A DNA stretch of 27,566 nt from JACDDK01 sp038198445 (GTDB taxonomy: Bacteria > Actinomycetota > Rubrobacteria > Rubrobacterales > Rubrobacteraceae). The translations under genes and the position numbers were made by a program. Below the pieces are notes generated by a model. That model was not told the DNA's origin. It did no database searches and saw nothing but the letters and a program-made list of their open reading frames with translations. Below, piece by piece: positions 16,515 to 23,784 of the stretch (positions within the stretch are counted from its first letter, which is position 1; the number at the start of each line of letters is the position of its first letter). The stretch covers positions 1 to 27,566 of the forward strand of contig JBBPZZ010000104.1 of NCBI GenBank assembly GCA_038198445.1, in the 5' to 3' direction.

Positions 16515-16540
16515 GAGGGTATATTGAATTCAACCGAGCC

Positions 16541-16594
16541 CCGGCCGATGGGACATTCCCCCCTCCAGATCTCATCGGCTGGGACGGTGTTTTT
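16541..16594 (+). terminator. putative Rho-independent terminator or attenuator
   Basis: CCGGCCGATG (16541-16550) pairs with CATCGGCTGG (16573-16582) over 10 bp with one G-T pair and a 22-base loop. A T5 run follows at 16590-16594, after a 7-base spacer. The spacer makes it less than ideal. It could end the oxidoreductase transcript, or a short transcript that starts after the 11-bp array. Confidence 0.5.
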
Positions 16595-16945
16595 GTAAAT
16601 CGCTTTTCACCCTCTTCACCGCCCGGAAGGCCGCCGATGGTTCGTCGCGTTAATGAAGATTAATAAACTTCACTTCTTTAACCTCTTATCCTCTGAAGCG
16701 CGAGTTGTAGGCCGAGATTGCCCCAAGGGTTATAGCTGAATCGGAAGTAGATCTCGGAGAGATGGGTTGTGTGGCTCGAATTTCCTTACGTGCCGGGGTT
16801 ATTGCCTTTCGAGATACCGTGCTCGGGACTCTTGAGAAAACCGAGGCAAGACGCGGCGAGCCGGAAAGTTCGAGGGGTCGGGCAAGAGTAGGGGAGCGCG
16901 AAAGACCTCGCGCCTTGGCGAGAGGTTGCCGGGAAGGTGGCGCGG
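16595..16945 (+). other. intergenic region, possible structured leader
   Basis: I see no convincing gene in these roughly 350 bases. The part at 16650-16690 is AT-rich, unlike its surroundings. CCGAGAT (16712-16718) can pair with ATCTCGG (16751-16757). CTCGG (16822-16826) can pair with CCGAG (16841-16845). An ACCTCGC...GCGAGAGGT hairpin lies near 16907-16928. A frame starting at ATG 16762 is open to 16956, but its codon third positions look random. The density of small hairpins would fit a structured 5' leader for the downstream importer. I could not match a known riboswitch class. Confidence 0.25.
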
Positions 16946-17203
16946 ATGAGGAATAGAGTCTTGCCGGTATACGTGTCGGTTGGGAACGTGGGAGACCTAT
17001 GCGGCGACGTGGGGTGGGTTCTGGCGTGCTGCGCGAAGTACCGGCTGCCGGTGATGGCCTGTGAGGCTGACGAAGCCGCCAACAGGCTGCGTCGGGCGAA
17101 GATCCAGAACCGCCGCTGTTTTGGATCCCTGGCTATAGCGCCGGTATTAAATGAGTGTTACCTTAGTCGCATTGAGAACATCCGCGCGGAGACCCAGAAA
17201 TGA
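16946..17203 (+). CDS. possible small hypothetical protein
   Basis: This frame encodes about 85 residues, starting at ATG 16946 with GGGAAGG about 8 bases upstream. Its codons end mostly in G or C over the first 60 positions, as in real genes here. The sequence contains a hydrophobic stretch and several cysteines (VGWVLACCAKYRLPVMACEADEAANRLRRA). It ends 49 bases before the probable start of the peptide-binding protein gene. I do not recognise a family; it may be a short leader gene or chance. Confidence 0.35.
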   Translation: MRNRVLPVYVSVGNVGDLCGDVGWVLACCAKYRLPVMACEADEAANRLRRAKIQNRRCFGSLAIAPVLNECYLSRIENIRAETQK

Positions 17204-17252
17204 TGGAGCCTTTCGCACACGAAGAGATGCAAAACAACAGAAGGGAGCGCAC

Positions 17253-18953
17253 TTGGCGCCTAACGAAGGTATAAGGACACTAAGCCGCCGAGATTTCCTG
17301 AAGTTGAGCGGGGCTGGTCTAACCGGCGCGGCGCTACTCGGCGTAGCGGGTTGCGGTGGCGGCACTATCGGTGGCGGGCAGAACAACGGCGGAGGGGGAG
17401 GCGGCAACGTCTTTACCTTCGGGCGCGGGGCCGACTCGGTGTCCCTGGACCCCATCAACGCTACCGACGGCGAGTCGCTCATAGTAGCGCGGCAGGTCTT
17501 CGACGGACTCCTGGACTTCAAGCCTGAGAGCACGGACGTGGTTCCGGCTCTCGCTACCGAGGTCCCCAAGCCCCAGAACGGCGGCAAGGAGTACACATTC
17601 ACGCTTCGAGACGGTGTGAAGTTCCACGATGGTGAGCCACTCAACGCTGATGCTGTGGTCTTCAACTTCGAGCGCTGGAAAAAAACCAAGAACAAGTACC
17701 ACAAGGGAGGCGGGAGCCAGAGTTCAGACTTTGCCTACTACGCTGGCATGTTTGGTGGCTTTGACGACGACTCGACAATAGAGTCCGTGGAGGCCGTCGG
17801 CGACAACCAGGTCAAGTTTACGCTCAAAGAGCCGCTCGGACCTTTTCTCAAGAACATCGCCATGAGCCCGTTCGGTATAGCCTCTCCCAAGGCCATAAAG
17901 AACAACGTCGAGGAGTTCTGGAAGAATCCCGTCGGGACCGGTCCCTTCAAGTTCGCTTCCTGGAACCAGGGTTCCGAGGTGCGCTTGAACAAGAATTCTG
18001 ACTGGTGGGGCAAGGACCTGCCCGCTTCCGAGGGCGGTGGCGGTCCCCACGTGGACCGGGTGGTTTTCCGGTCCATAACGGATAATTCGTCGCGTGTTGC
18101 GGCATTGGCCGGTGGCCAGCTCTCCGCCGCCGACGGACTCACCCCCGACGATGTGCCGACCGTGAAGCAGAGGGGCCTCAAGGTACAAACTCGTCCGCCG
18201 CTCAACATCGGTTACCTGGCGATGAACGTCCAGAAGAAGCCCTTCGACAAGGTGAAGGTGCGCCAGGCGATGACCCAGGCCATAAACATGTCCGAGATCG
18301 TGAAGGCCTTCTTTGGCGATACGGCGCAGGTTGCTTCAAACGCCTATCCTCCAACCATTCCCTTCTTCCGCAAGGAGACAAAGCCCTATCTTTATGATCC
18401 CAATGCCGCGAAACAGCTTCTCAAGGAGGCCGGCGTGGGCGACGGGTTCGATATGGATCTATGGTACATGCCGATACCGCGTCCCTACATGCCTGACGGC
18501 AAGGGCATAGCCCAGGCGATGCAGCAGGACCTCAAGAAAGTCGGCATCAACGCCAACCTGGTGACCCGAGAGTGGGGCACCTACCTCGAACAGACAGGTA
18601 CCGGAGCGCACGACGCCTGCTTACTTGGGTGGACCGGAGACAACGGCGACCCGGACAACTTCCTGAATGTTCTGCTCTCCAGTAAGAGTGCCACCAAGAC
18701 CAACGCGCAGAACGTTGCTTACTATAAGAACCCGGATCTGGACAAGATCCTCAATCAGGCCGCCACGACCATCGACGAGAGCGAGCGCGGCAAGCTATAT
18801 ACGGAAGCGCAGAAGATAGTCTACGACGACGCTCCGTGGGTCCCGATAGCCTACGCCGAGCCTCCACTAGGATTCCAGAAGGGGGTCGAAGACTACAAGC
18901 CGAGCCCGACCGGCGGCGAGCCGTTCAACACCGTCAAACTCTCGGGTAGCTAA
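17253..18953 (+). CDS. ABC transporter peptide-type substrate-binding lipoprotein
   Basis: This is a family 5 extracellular solute-binding protein (566 residues), the capture component of an oligopeptide/dipeptide/nickel-type ABC importer. TTG 17253 is preferred because AAGGGAG lies 5-6 bases upstream. It gives a clean Tat-type lipoprotein signal: SRRDFLKLSG, a hydrophobic stretch, then the lipobox VAGC with the lipid cysteine at C34. An ATG at 17151 would add 34 residues of non-signal-like sequence. After the signal come a Gly/Asn linker and family 5 blocks such as DSVSLDPINATDGESLIVARQ, YTFTLRDGVKFHDGEPLNA and GTGPFKFASW. It is followed by two permease genes. The ligand could be a peptide or another solute. 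Confidence 0.93.
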   Translation: MAPNEGIRTLSRRDFLKLSGAGLTGAALLGVAGCGGGTIGGGQNNGGGGGGNVFTFGRGADSVSLDPINATDGESLIVARQVFDGLLDFKPESTDVVPALATEVPKPQNGGKEYTFTLRDGVKFHDGEPLNADAVVFNFERWKKTKNKYHKGGGSQSSDFAYYAGMFGGFDDDSTIESVEAVGDNQVKFTLKEPLGPFLKNIAMSPFGIASPKAIKNNVEEFWKNPVGTGPFKFASWNQGSEVRLNKNSDWWGKDLPASEGGGGPHVDRVVFRSITDNSSRVAALAGGQLSAADGLTPDDVPTVKQRGLKVQTRPPLNIGYLAMNVQKKPFDKVKVRQAMTQAINMSEIVKAFFGDTAQVASNAYPPTIPFFRKETKPYLYDPNAAKQLLKEAGVGDGFDMDLWYMPIPRPYMPDGKGIAQAMQQDLKKVGINANLVTREWGTYLEQTGTGAHDACLLGWTGDNGDPDNFLNVLLSSKSATKTNAQNVAYYKNPDLDKILNQAATTIDESERGKLYTEAQKIVYDDAPWVPIAYAEPPLGFQKGVEDYKPSPTGGEPFNTVKLSGS

Positions 18954-19001
18954 ATAGAACCCAACTTCTTGACAGGGAGCGGTTAACCGTCCCCTCGACG
19001 C

Positions 19002-19019
19002 GGAGGTACTAGAAACCTG
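19002..19019 (+). promoter_or_regulatory. Shine-Dalgarno and CTG start of the first permease
   Basis: GGAGGT (19002-19007) is followed after nine bases by CTG (19017-19019). No ATG, GTG or TTG exists in this frame between the upstream in-frame stop (TAA 18984-18986) and TTG 19050, which lies 43 bases beyond the ribosome site. Confidence 0.65.
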
Positions 19020-20018
19020 GCTTCGTACATCGGACGCAGAATTCTACAGTTGATCCCCGTGTTGCTGGGAGTGTCGCTGGTCGTGTTCTTCATGGTACGC
19101 GCGATCCCCGGCGACCCGGCGCAGATACTGCTCGGACAGCAGGCTACCCCGGAGCGAGTTGCGCAGGTGCGCGAGCAGCTCGGGCTAAATCGGCCGCTCC
19201 CAATTCAGTACCTGCTCTTCCTCAAGGGCGCGGTGACGGGAAATCTGGGGGACTCCATTGTCCTGGGACAGCCAGTGACCAGTGTGTTGATCGATCGTCT
19301 GCCAGCGACTGCTGAGCTTGCGATAGCCGCGCTCATCTTCGCGGTCGGAATCGGCATCCCGGTAGGAGTGATAGCGGCGGTAAGGCAATACTCCTGGGTC
19401 GACCGGCTCACCTCGGTGATCGCTCTGACCGGGGTCTCCATGCCTATATTTTGGCTCGCGCTGGTGCTGGTGGTGATCTTCACCGTGAATCTGGGATGGT
19501 TGCCGTTCCCCGGCAGATTGAGCAACGGCGTGTCTATCGTGAGGATAACCGGCATGGTCATACCCGACTCGCTACTGACGCTCAACTTCGCTGGTTTCTG
19601 GGACGGCCTCAAGCACCTGATATTGCCAGCCGTCGCTCTGGGAACGATCCCGCTGGCGGTCGTGACGCGCATGACCCGTTCTAGCATGCTGGAGGTAATG
19701 GGAGAGGACTACATACGCACCGCCCACGCCAAGGGCGTCCTTCCGCGGCGGGTAGTCTTGCGGCACGCCTTGCGTAACGCCATGCTGCCGACGGTGACGG
19801 TTATCGGGTTGCAGGTCGGGCTGCTCATGGGCGGAGCGTTCCTGACGGAGACGATCTTCGGGTGGGGCGGGATCGGCCAGATCGCGCTGGAATCCATTTA
19901 CCGGCGAGACTACGCCATGATCCAGGGAGTGGTCCTCTACGGGGCGACGTTCTTCGTGCTGGTGAACCTGATCGTGGACATCCTGTACGCGATGCTGGAC
20001 CCGAGGATCAGGTACTAG
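19017..20018 (+). CDS. ABC transporter permease, DppB type
   Basis: This is the first membrane subunit of the peptide-type importer, with about six helices and 333 residues. The likely start is CTG 19017, giving the N-terminus ASYIGRRILQLIPVLLGVSL, the form expected for DppB-like permeases. Beginning at TTG 19050 would remove the first part of helix 1. The family block RAIPGDPAQILLGQQATPE follows helix 1. The cytoplasmic coupling loop EDYIRTAHAKGVLPRR is present near residue 235 and contacts the ATPase. The gene ends TAG at 20018, 15 bases before the second permease. It follows the binding-protein gene by 63 bp on the same strand. Confidence 0.92.
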   Translation: MASYIGRRILQLIPVLLGVSLVVFFMVRAIPGDPAQILLGQQATPERVAQVREQLGLNRPLPIQYLLFLKGAVTGNLGDSIVLGQPVTSVLIDRLPATAELAIAALIFAVGIGIPVGVIAAVRQYSWVDRLTSVIALTGVSMPIFWLALVLVVIFTVNLGWLPFPGRLSNGVSIVRITGMVIPDSLLTLNFAGFWDGLKHLILPAVALGTIPLAVVTRMTRSSMLEVMGEDYIRTAHAKGVLPRRVVLRHALRNAMLPTVTVIGLQVGLLMGGAFLTETIFGWGGIGQIALESIYRRDYAMIQGVVLYGATFFVLVNLIVDILYAMLDPRIRY

Positions 20019-20033
20019 TGACGGTCTGCTATC

Positions 20034-20972
20034 ATGGCTGAAGCTGATATCACCAGAGGCTCCTCTGGCGGGCCCGTGGGAGGAGAAGAACAGGCTACCC
20101 AGGAGTCGGTCCGAGCTCGGGGCCGATGGGAGGACTTCCGCCAGGCGTTCGTAAGTAACCGGCTCGCGTTGGCCGGAGCGGTGCTGATGCTCCTCTTTAT
20201 CCTAATGGCGATCTTCGCGCCGCTTCTCGCGCCCTATGCTCCCATCTCGGATCAGGACCTGGCCGGAAAGTTCGCGGGGCCGAGCGCTTCTCACCTCCTT
20301 GGACAGGACGAGCTGGGGAGGGACATCCTCTCTCGCATCATCTACGGAGCGAGGATCTCCCTAACCGCCGGTCTCGCGGCAGTGGCGTTCGCGACGGTGG
20401 TCGGTACGCTCATCGGTGCTATAGCCGGGTACGCCAGAAGCTGGATCGACTCCGTCCTCATGCGTCTTATGGATGTGCTGCTGGCTTTCCCGAGCCTGCT
20501 GTTGGCCATCGTTATCGTCACGATCCTCGGCCAGAGTCTTACCAACGCGATGCTGGCTGTCGGGATCGTCAACGTGCCGCAGATAGCCCGCGTGGTGCGC
20601 TCGTCGGTGATCAGCGTCCGAGAGCGAGACTACGTGGAGGCCGAGAGGGCTCTGGGCGCCTCAGATTATCGTATAGTCTCCTCGACCATCCTCCCCAACA
20701 GCCTGGCGCCCCTGATCGTGCAGTCCACACTGACCCTCGCTACGGCCATCCTGGATATCGCCGCGCTCTCCTTCCTGGGCCTCGGCGCCACCGCTCCCTC
20801 TCCTGAGTGGGGCGCGATGCTGACCGACGCCTTCCAGAGCGGCTTCGGGGTCTTCGTCAGCGGTCAGCATGCGATCATCTTCCCCGGCATCGCCATAGCG
20901 CTCTCCGTCCTCTCGGTGAACTTTATAGGAGATGGACTGCGCGACGCGCTGGACCCCCGCCGCAGGCGCTAG
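20034..20972 (+). CDS. ABC transporter permease, DppC type
   Basis: This is the second membrane subunit of the importer (312 residues). A charged, disordered N-terminal tail of about 35 residues precedes the DppC-specific first segment (FVSNRLALAGAVLMLLF). The block HLLGQDELGRDILSRIIYGAR, typical of DppC proteins, and the coupling loop YVEAERALGASDYRIV are both visible. The ATG at 20034 has no strong ribosome site and may depend on translation of the upstream permease. No ATP-binding subunit follows; the next gene is a sortase. The importer must therefore use ATPases encoded elsewhere, or be incomplete here. Confidence 0.92.
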   Translation: MAEADITRGSSGGPVGGEEQATQESVRARGRWEDFRQAFVSNRLALAGAVLMLLFILMAIFAPLLAPYAPISDQDLAGKFAGPSASHLLGQDELGRDILSRIIYGARISLTAGLAAVAFATVVGTLIGAIAGYARSWIDSVLMRLMDVLLAFPSLLLAIVIVTILGQSLTNAMLAVGIVNVPQIARVVRSSVISVRERDYVEAERALGASDYRIVSSTILPNSLAPLIVQSTLTLATAILDIAALSFLGLGATAPSPEWGAMLTDAFQSGFGVFVSGQHAIIFPGIAIALSVLSVNFIGDGLRDALDPRRRR

Positions 20973-21067
20973 AAGATCGTACCGGCGGCGCGTTTAACTG
21001 GTCTGAAATATATAGAATTGTTTACGCATGTTGTTGATTTGTTACACCTGAACGGTATCATGTCGGC

Positions 21068-21703
21068 GTGAGATCTACAGCATTCGGGTCCTGGACTCGA
21101 TCCACATCGAACAAGAGGGTATTCAAGAGGAGGCGCACCTGGTTGAAGAGGTCTCTCGTCTTCTGCGGGCTGGCCCTGATTCTGCTTGCCTTTGGGATGG
21201 TGTTGGTCGATTCACGCCTGTTGGGCGCCGGTTCCATACCTCCTCCCAAGAACGAGTCGCTGAGACTCACCGTTCCGAAGATGAAGCGGGTAAAAGACAT
21301 TCCCGTCTACAATGCCAACTGGAACGACGAGAACAAGCTCGATGCGGGCGCTATCCACCTCAAGGGGACCGGATATCCCTGGCAGTCGCAGGCAAACGTC
21401 TATATAGTCGGCCACCGTCTCGGTTACGCGAGAACAGGCAGCTTCCTGGTCTTCTACGACCTGAACAAATTGCAAAACGGCGACAAAGTGGTCCTGCGGG
21501 ACACCGAGGGCCGGAAGTACGTCTACAGCGTGTTCAAGGAACTCGTGGTCAGACCGAGTGACGTGGCAGTCACCAAGCCAATAGTGAGGAAGAACATAGT
21601 AAGCCTACAAGCCTGCACGCTACCGGACTACTCCCGGCGCCTGATCGTTCAGGCCGAGCTGGTAAAGAGGGTGGATAAGCCCGTACAGGCCAGCGCGGGA
21701 TAG
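21068..21703 (+). CDS. sortase family transpeptidase
   Basis: Sortases cleave a C-terminal sorting signal on exported proteins and attach them to the cell wall or to each other. The 211-residue protein has a basic N-terminus, one membrane helix (about 29-47) and an extracytoplasmic catalytic domain. The catalytic residues are H116 in YIVGHRLGYARTG, C183 in VSLQACTLPDYS and an arginine at 190/191 in SRRLIV. The HRxGY and QACTLPDYSRR patterns are nearest to actinobacterial class E-like sortases, though I am not certain of the class. GTG 21068 is used without a strong ribosome site. No sorting-signal substrate is visible nearby. The stop is three bases from the convergent permease gene's stop. 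Confidence 0.9.
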   Translation: MRSTAFGSWTRSTSNKRVFKRRRTWLKRSLVFCGLALILLAFGMVLVDSRLLGAGSIPPPKNESLRLTVPKMKRVKDIPVYNANWNDENKLDAGAIHLKGTGYPWQSQANVYIVGHRLGYARTGSFLVFYDLNKLQNGDKVVLRDTEGRKYVYSVFKELVVRPSDVAVTKPIVRKNIVSLQACTLPDYSRRLIVQAELVKRVDKPVQASAG

Positions 21704-21706
21704 CTC

Positions 21707-22645
21707 TTACCGCTCCTCGCGGGCGTAGGGGACGCCGAGGGCGGCGGGAGCGCCGAGGCGCCTGCGGGCGCTCGACGCCGAGAGGACCACGAGAACGAGG
21801 ATTGTCAGCAGGTACGGGAGCATCGACAGGAACTCGGCGGGTATGACGTTGACACCCGCGGCCTGCAACGCGAAATTGGCGGCGAGGGCCGCGCCGAAAA
21901 GGTACGCGCCGAGCAGCGCCCGCCAGGGACGCCAGGCGGCAAAGACGACGAGGGCCAGCGCGATCCAGCCGATACCGGCCGTCGTGCCCGCGCCGCTCCA
22001 AGACGGGACCCGCGCCAGTATCTGGTAAGCTCCCCCGGCCCCGGCGAGCAACCCTCCGATGACGACGTGGACGTACCGCAGCCGCGCCACGCTAAGGCCC
22101 ATCGCGTCGGCCGTCTCCGGCGACTCGCCGCACGCCCGCAGTGCTAGCCCCGTCCGGGTGCGCGTGAGGTAGAAGGCCGCGAGTGCGACCACGACCCAGC
22201 TAACATAGACGAGAGGGTCCTGGTCGAAGAGTATCTTCCCGATGGCCGGAATGTCCGCGAGGCCCGGTATGCGGAAGTTCGTGACGCCTGGTTTCAACGG
22301 GTCTCCTTCTATAGGGCTGCCGAGGAAAGTCGCGAGCCCGGTCCCGAAGATGACGAGGGCGAGGCCGCTGACAATCTGGTTTGCCCGCATCGTGACGCTG
22401 AGGAAGGCGTGGACGAGAGCCAGCCCTCCACCCGCGAGCGTCCCGGCGACGAGCCCGACGATAACGCTGCCGGAGGCGTTCGCCGCGAGGAAGGCCGTTA
22501 CGGCCCCGAGGAGCATCATCCCTTCGACGCCGAGGTTCAGGACGCCGGACCTCTCGGCCAGTATCTCCCCGACGGCGGCGAATACGAGCGGCGTCCCGGC
22601 GGAGACCGCCGCCGCGAGCGTCAGTACCCAGACGGCGTCGTTCAT
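21707..22645 (-). CDS. purine/nucleoside-type ABC permease, second subunit
   Basis: This is the last gene of the five-gene minus-strand unit: a 312-residue, multi-helix permease of the BPD_transp_2 family found in BMP-type nucleoside and purine importers. Diagnostic blocks are TPLVFAAVGEILAERSGVLNLGVEGMML near the N-terminus (first 40 residues) and ALRACGESPETADAMGLSV in the cytoplasmic coupling loop. The ATG at 22645 overlaps the TGA of the preceding permease (ATGA), indicating translational coupling. The C-terminus is short and basic. It forms a heteromeric membrane channel with the upstream permease. It converges with the sortase gene with only three bases between the stop codons, so any terminator would have to lie inside coding sequence. 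Confidence 0.93.
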   Translation of the reverse strand: MNDAVWVLTLAAAVSAGTPLVFAAVGEILAERSGVLNLGVEGMMLLGAVTAFLAANASGSVIVGLVAGTLAGGGLALVHAFLSVTMRANQIVSGLALVIFGTGLATFLGSPIEGDPLKPGVTNFRIPGLADIPAIGKILFDQDPLVYVSWVVVALAAFYLTRTRTGLALRACGESPETADAMGLSVARLRYVHVVIGGLLAGAGGAYQILARVPSWSGAGTTAGIGWIALALVVFAAWRPWRALLGAYLFGAALAANFALQAAGVNVIPAEFLSMLPYLLTILVLVVLSASSARRRLGAPAALGVPYAREER

Positions 22646-23784
22646 GGTTTTGTCCCTTCGGCGACGGCGCTCCTGTTGTCGTCCTCGACCAACTCGTCCG
22701 GCAGGCCGCGGCGCACGCGCAGCCGGTAGCGGATGAACAGTTCACCGGCGAGGGCGCAGAGCAGGATCGCGCCCTGCAACATATACGAGACCTCGACCGG
22801 CACCCCGCCACCACCCGGAATGCTCTGGAGCGCCGTACCAGCGTTCTGCAGACCGCCGAGCAGTATAGCCACCGCCACCACGCCGAACGGGTTCGACCGG
22901 GCCAGCGCCGCGACGATTATGCCCGTGTAGCCGAAGTTGACCGCGAGGCCGTTCGGGTCGAGGGTGTGGGCGATCCCGGCGACCTCTCCAGCCCCCGCGA
23001 GCCCGGCCAGCGCGCCGGAGATGAGCATTATTATGATGACGGTGCGCGGCACGGAGATCCCCGCGTAGCGCGCCGCGCCGGGTGAATCCCCGACGACCCG
23101 CACGTCGTAGCCGAAACGGGTCCGGGAGAACAGGACCCACAACAGCACCGCCGCCAGGAGCGCGACGGCCAGGCCGAGATGCACCCGTGTGGAGGTGATG
23201 ACGGGGAGGAAGGCTTCCTCCGGGATCGGCTTCCCCTGCGGGAAGTTGGTCGAGGTCGGGTCGCGCCAGAAGGAGGCGGAGCCGTAGATGAGGTAGCGCA
23301 TCAGGTACAGGGCGACGAAGTTGAGGAGGAGCGTCGTGATGATCTCCGACGTGCCGAGCCACGCCCGAGCGATCGCGGGCGCCAGTATCCACAACCCGCC
23401 GCCCAGCGCCCCGAAGACGAACACGATGATTATGGCGACAGGGTTCGGCATTCCGGGCGTGAGGGCGAGCGCGGCCCACGAGGCGAAGATGGCGCCGACG
23501 TATAGTTGCCCCTCGGCCCCGATGTTGTAGAGCTGCATCCTGAACGCCACCGCCGCCGCGAGCCCGGTCAGGATGAGCGGTATCGCGACCGCGAGAGAGT
23601 CGGTGATGCCAAAGAACGAGAGGAACGCCGCCCGGAACATCTCCGTGTACACGGCTATTGGAGACCTGCCGGTGAGGACGAGGAAGACCGCCCCGAGCAG
23701 GAGCGCCGCCACGACCGAGAGTACGGTGACGAGCGCCCGGTGTCCGCGGCGGGCTTCGAGCCGGCGTTCGAGGTGTATCCGCAC
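22642..23784 (-). CDS. purine/nucleoside-type ABC permease, first subunit
   Basis: This is the larger membrane subunit (380 residues) of the BMP-type importer. A basic N-terminus (RIHLERRLEARRG) leads into a first helix. The family block PLILTGLAAAVAFRMQLYNI then GAEGQLYVGA, and the coupling loop VVGDSPGAARYAGISV, are typical of this permease family. The GTG start at 23784 overlaps the TAG of the ATPase gene by one base (TAGTG), and the stop overlaps the next permease start by four. The C-terminal tail is charged and cytoplasmic. Together with the second permease, the double ATPase and the BMP lipoprotein, it makes a complete importer. Confidence 0.93.
   Translation of the reverse strand: MRIHLERRLEARRGHRALVTVLSVVAALLLGAVFLVLTGRSPIAVYTEMFRAAFLSFFGITDSLAVAIPLILTGLAAAVAFRMQLYNIGAEGQLYVGAIFASWAALALTPGMPNPVAIIIVFVFGALGGGLWILAPAIARAWLGTSEIITTLLLNFVALYLMRYLIYGSASFWRDPTSTNFPQGKPIPEEAFLPVITSTRVHLGLAVALLAAVLLWVLFSRTRFGYDVRVVGDSPGAARYAGISVPRTVIIIMLISGALAGLAGAGEVAGIAHTLDPNGLAVNFGYTGIIVAALARSNPFGVVAVAILLGGLQNAGTALQSIPGGGGVPVEVSYMLQGAILLCALAGELFIRYRLRVRRGLPDELVEDDNRSAVAEGTKP

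Noticed and set aside
16762..16956. 64-codon frame at ATG 16762 as a small gene
   Set aside because: Codon third positions are random, the GGAGAG is directly against the ATG, and it overlaps a better candidate frame.
17151..17252. ATG 17151 as start of the peptide-binding protein
   Set aside because: It would place 34 charged residues before the Tat lipoprotein signal, while TTG 17253 has a good ribosome site and gives a normal signal peptide.
21018..21050. TGTT repeats at about 11-bp spacing upstream of the sortase, similar to the 16449 array
   Set aside because: There are only three loose copies with spacing of 10 and 11, too weak to separate from chance.
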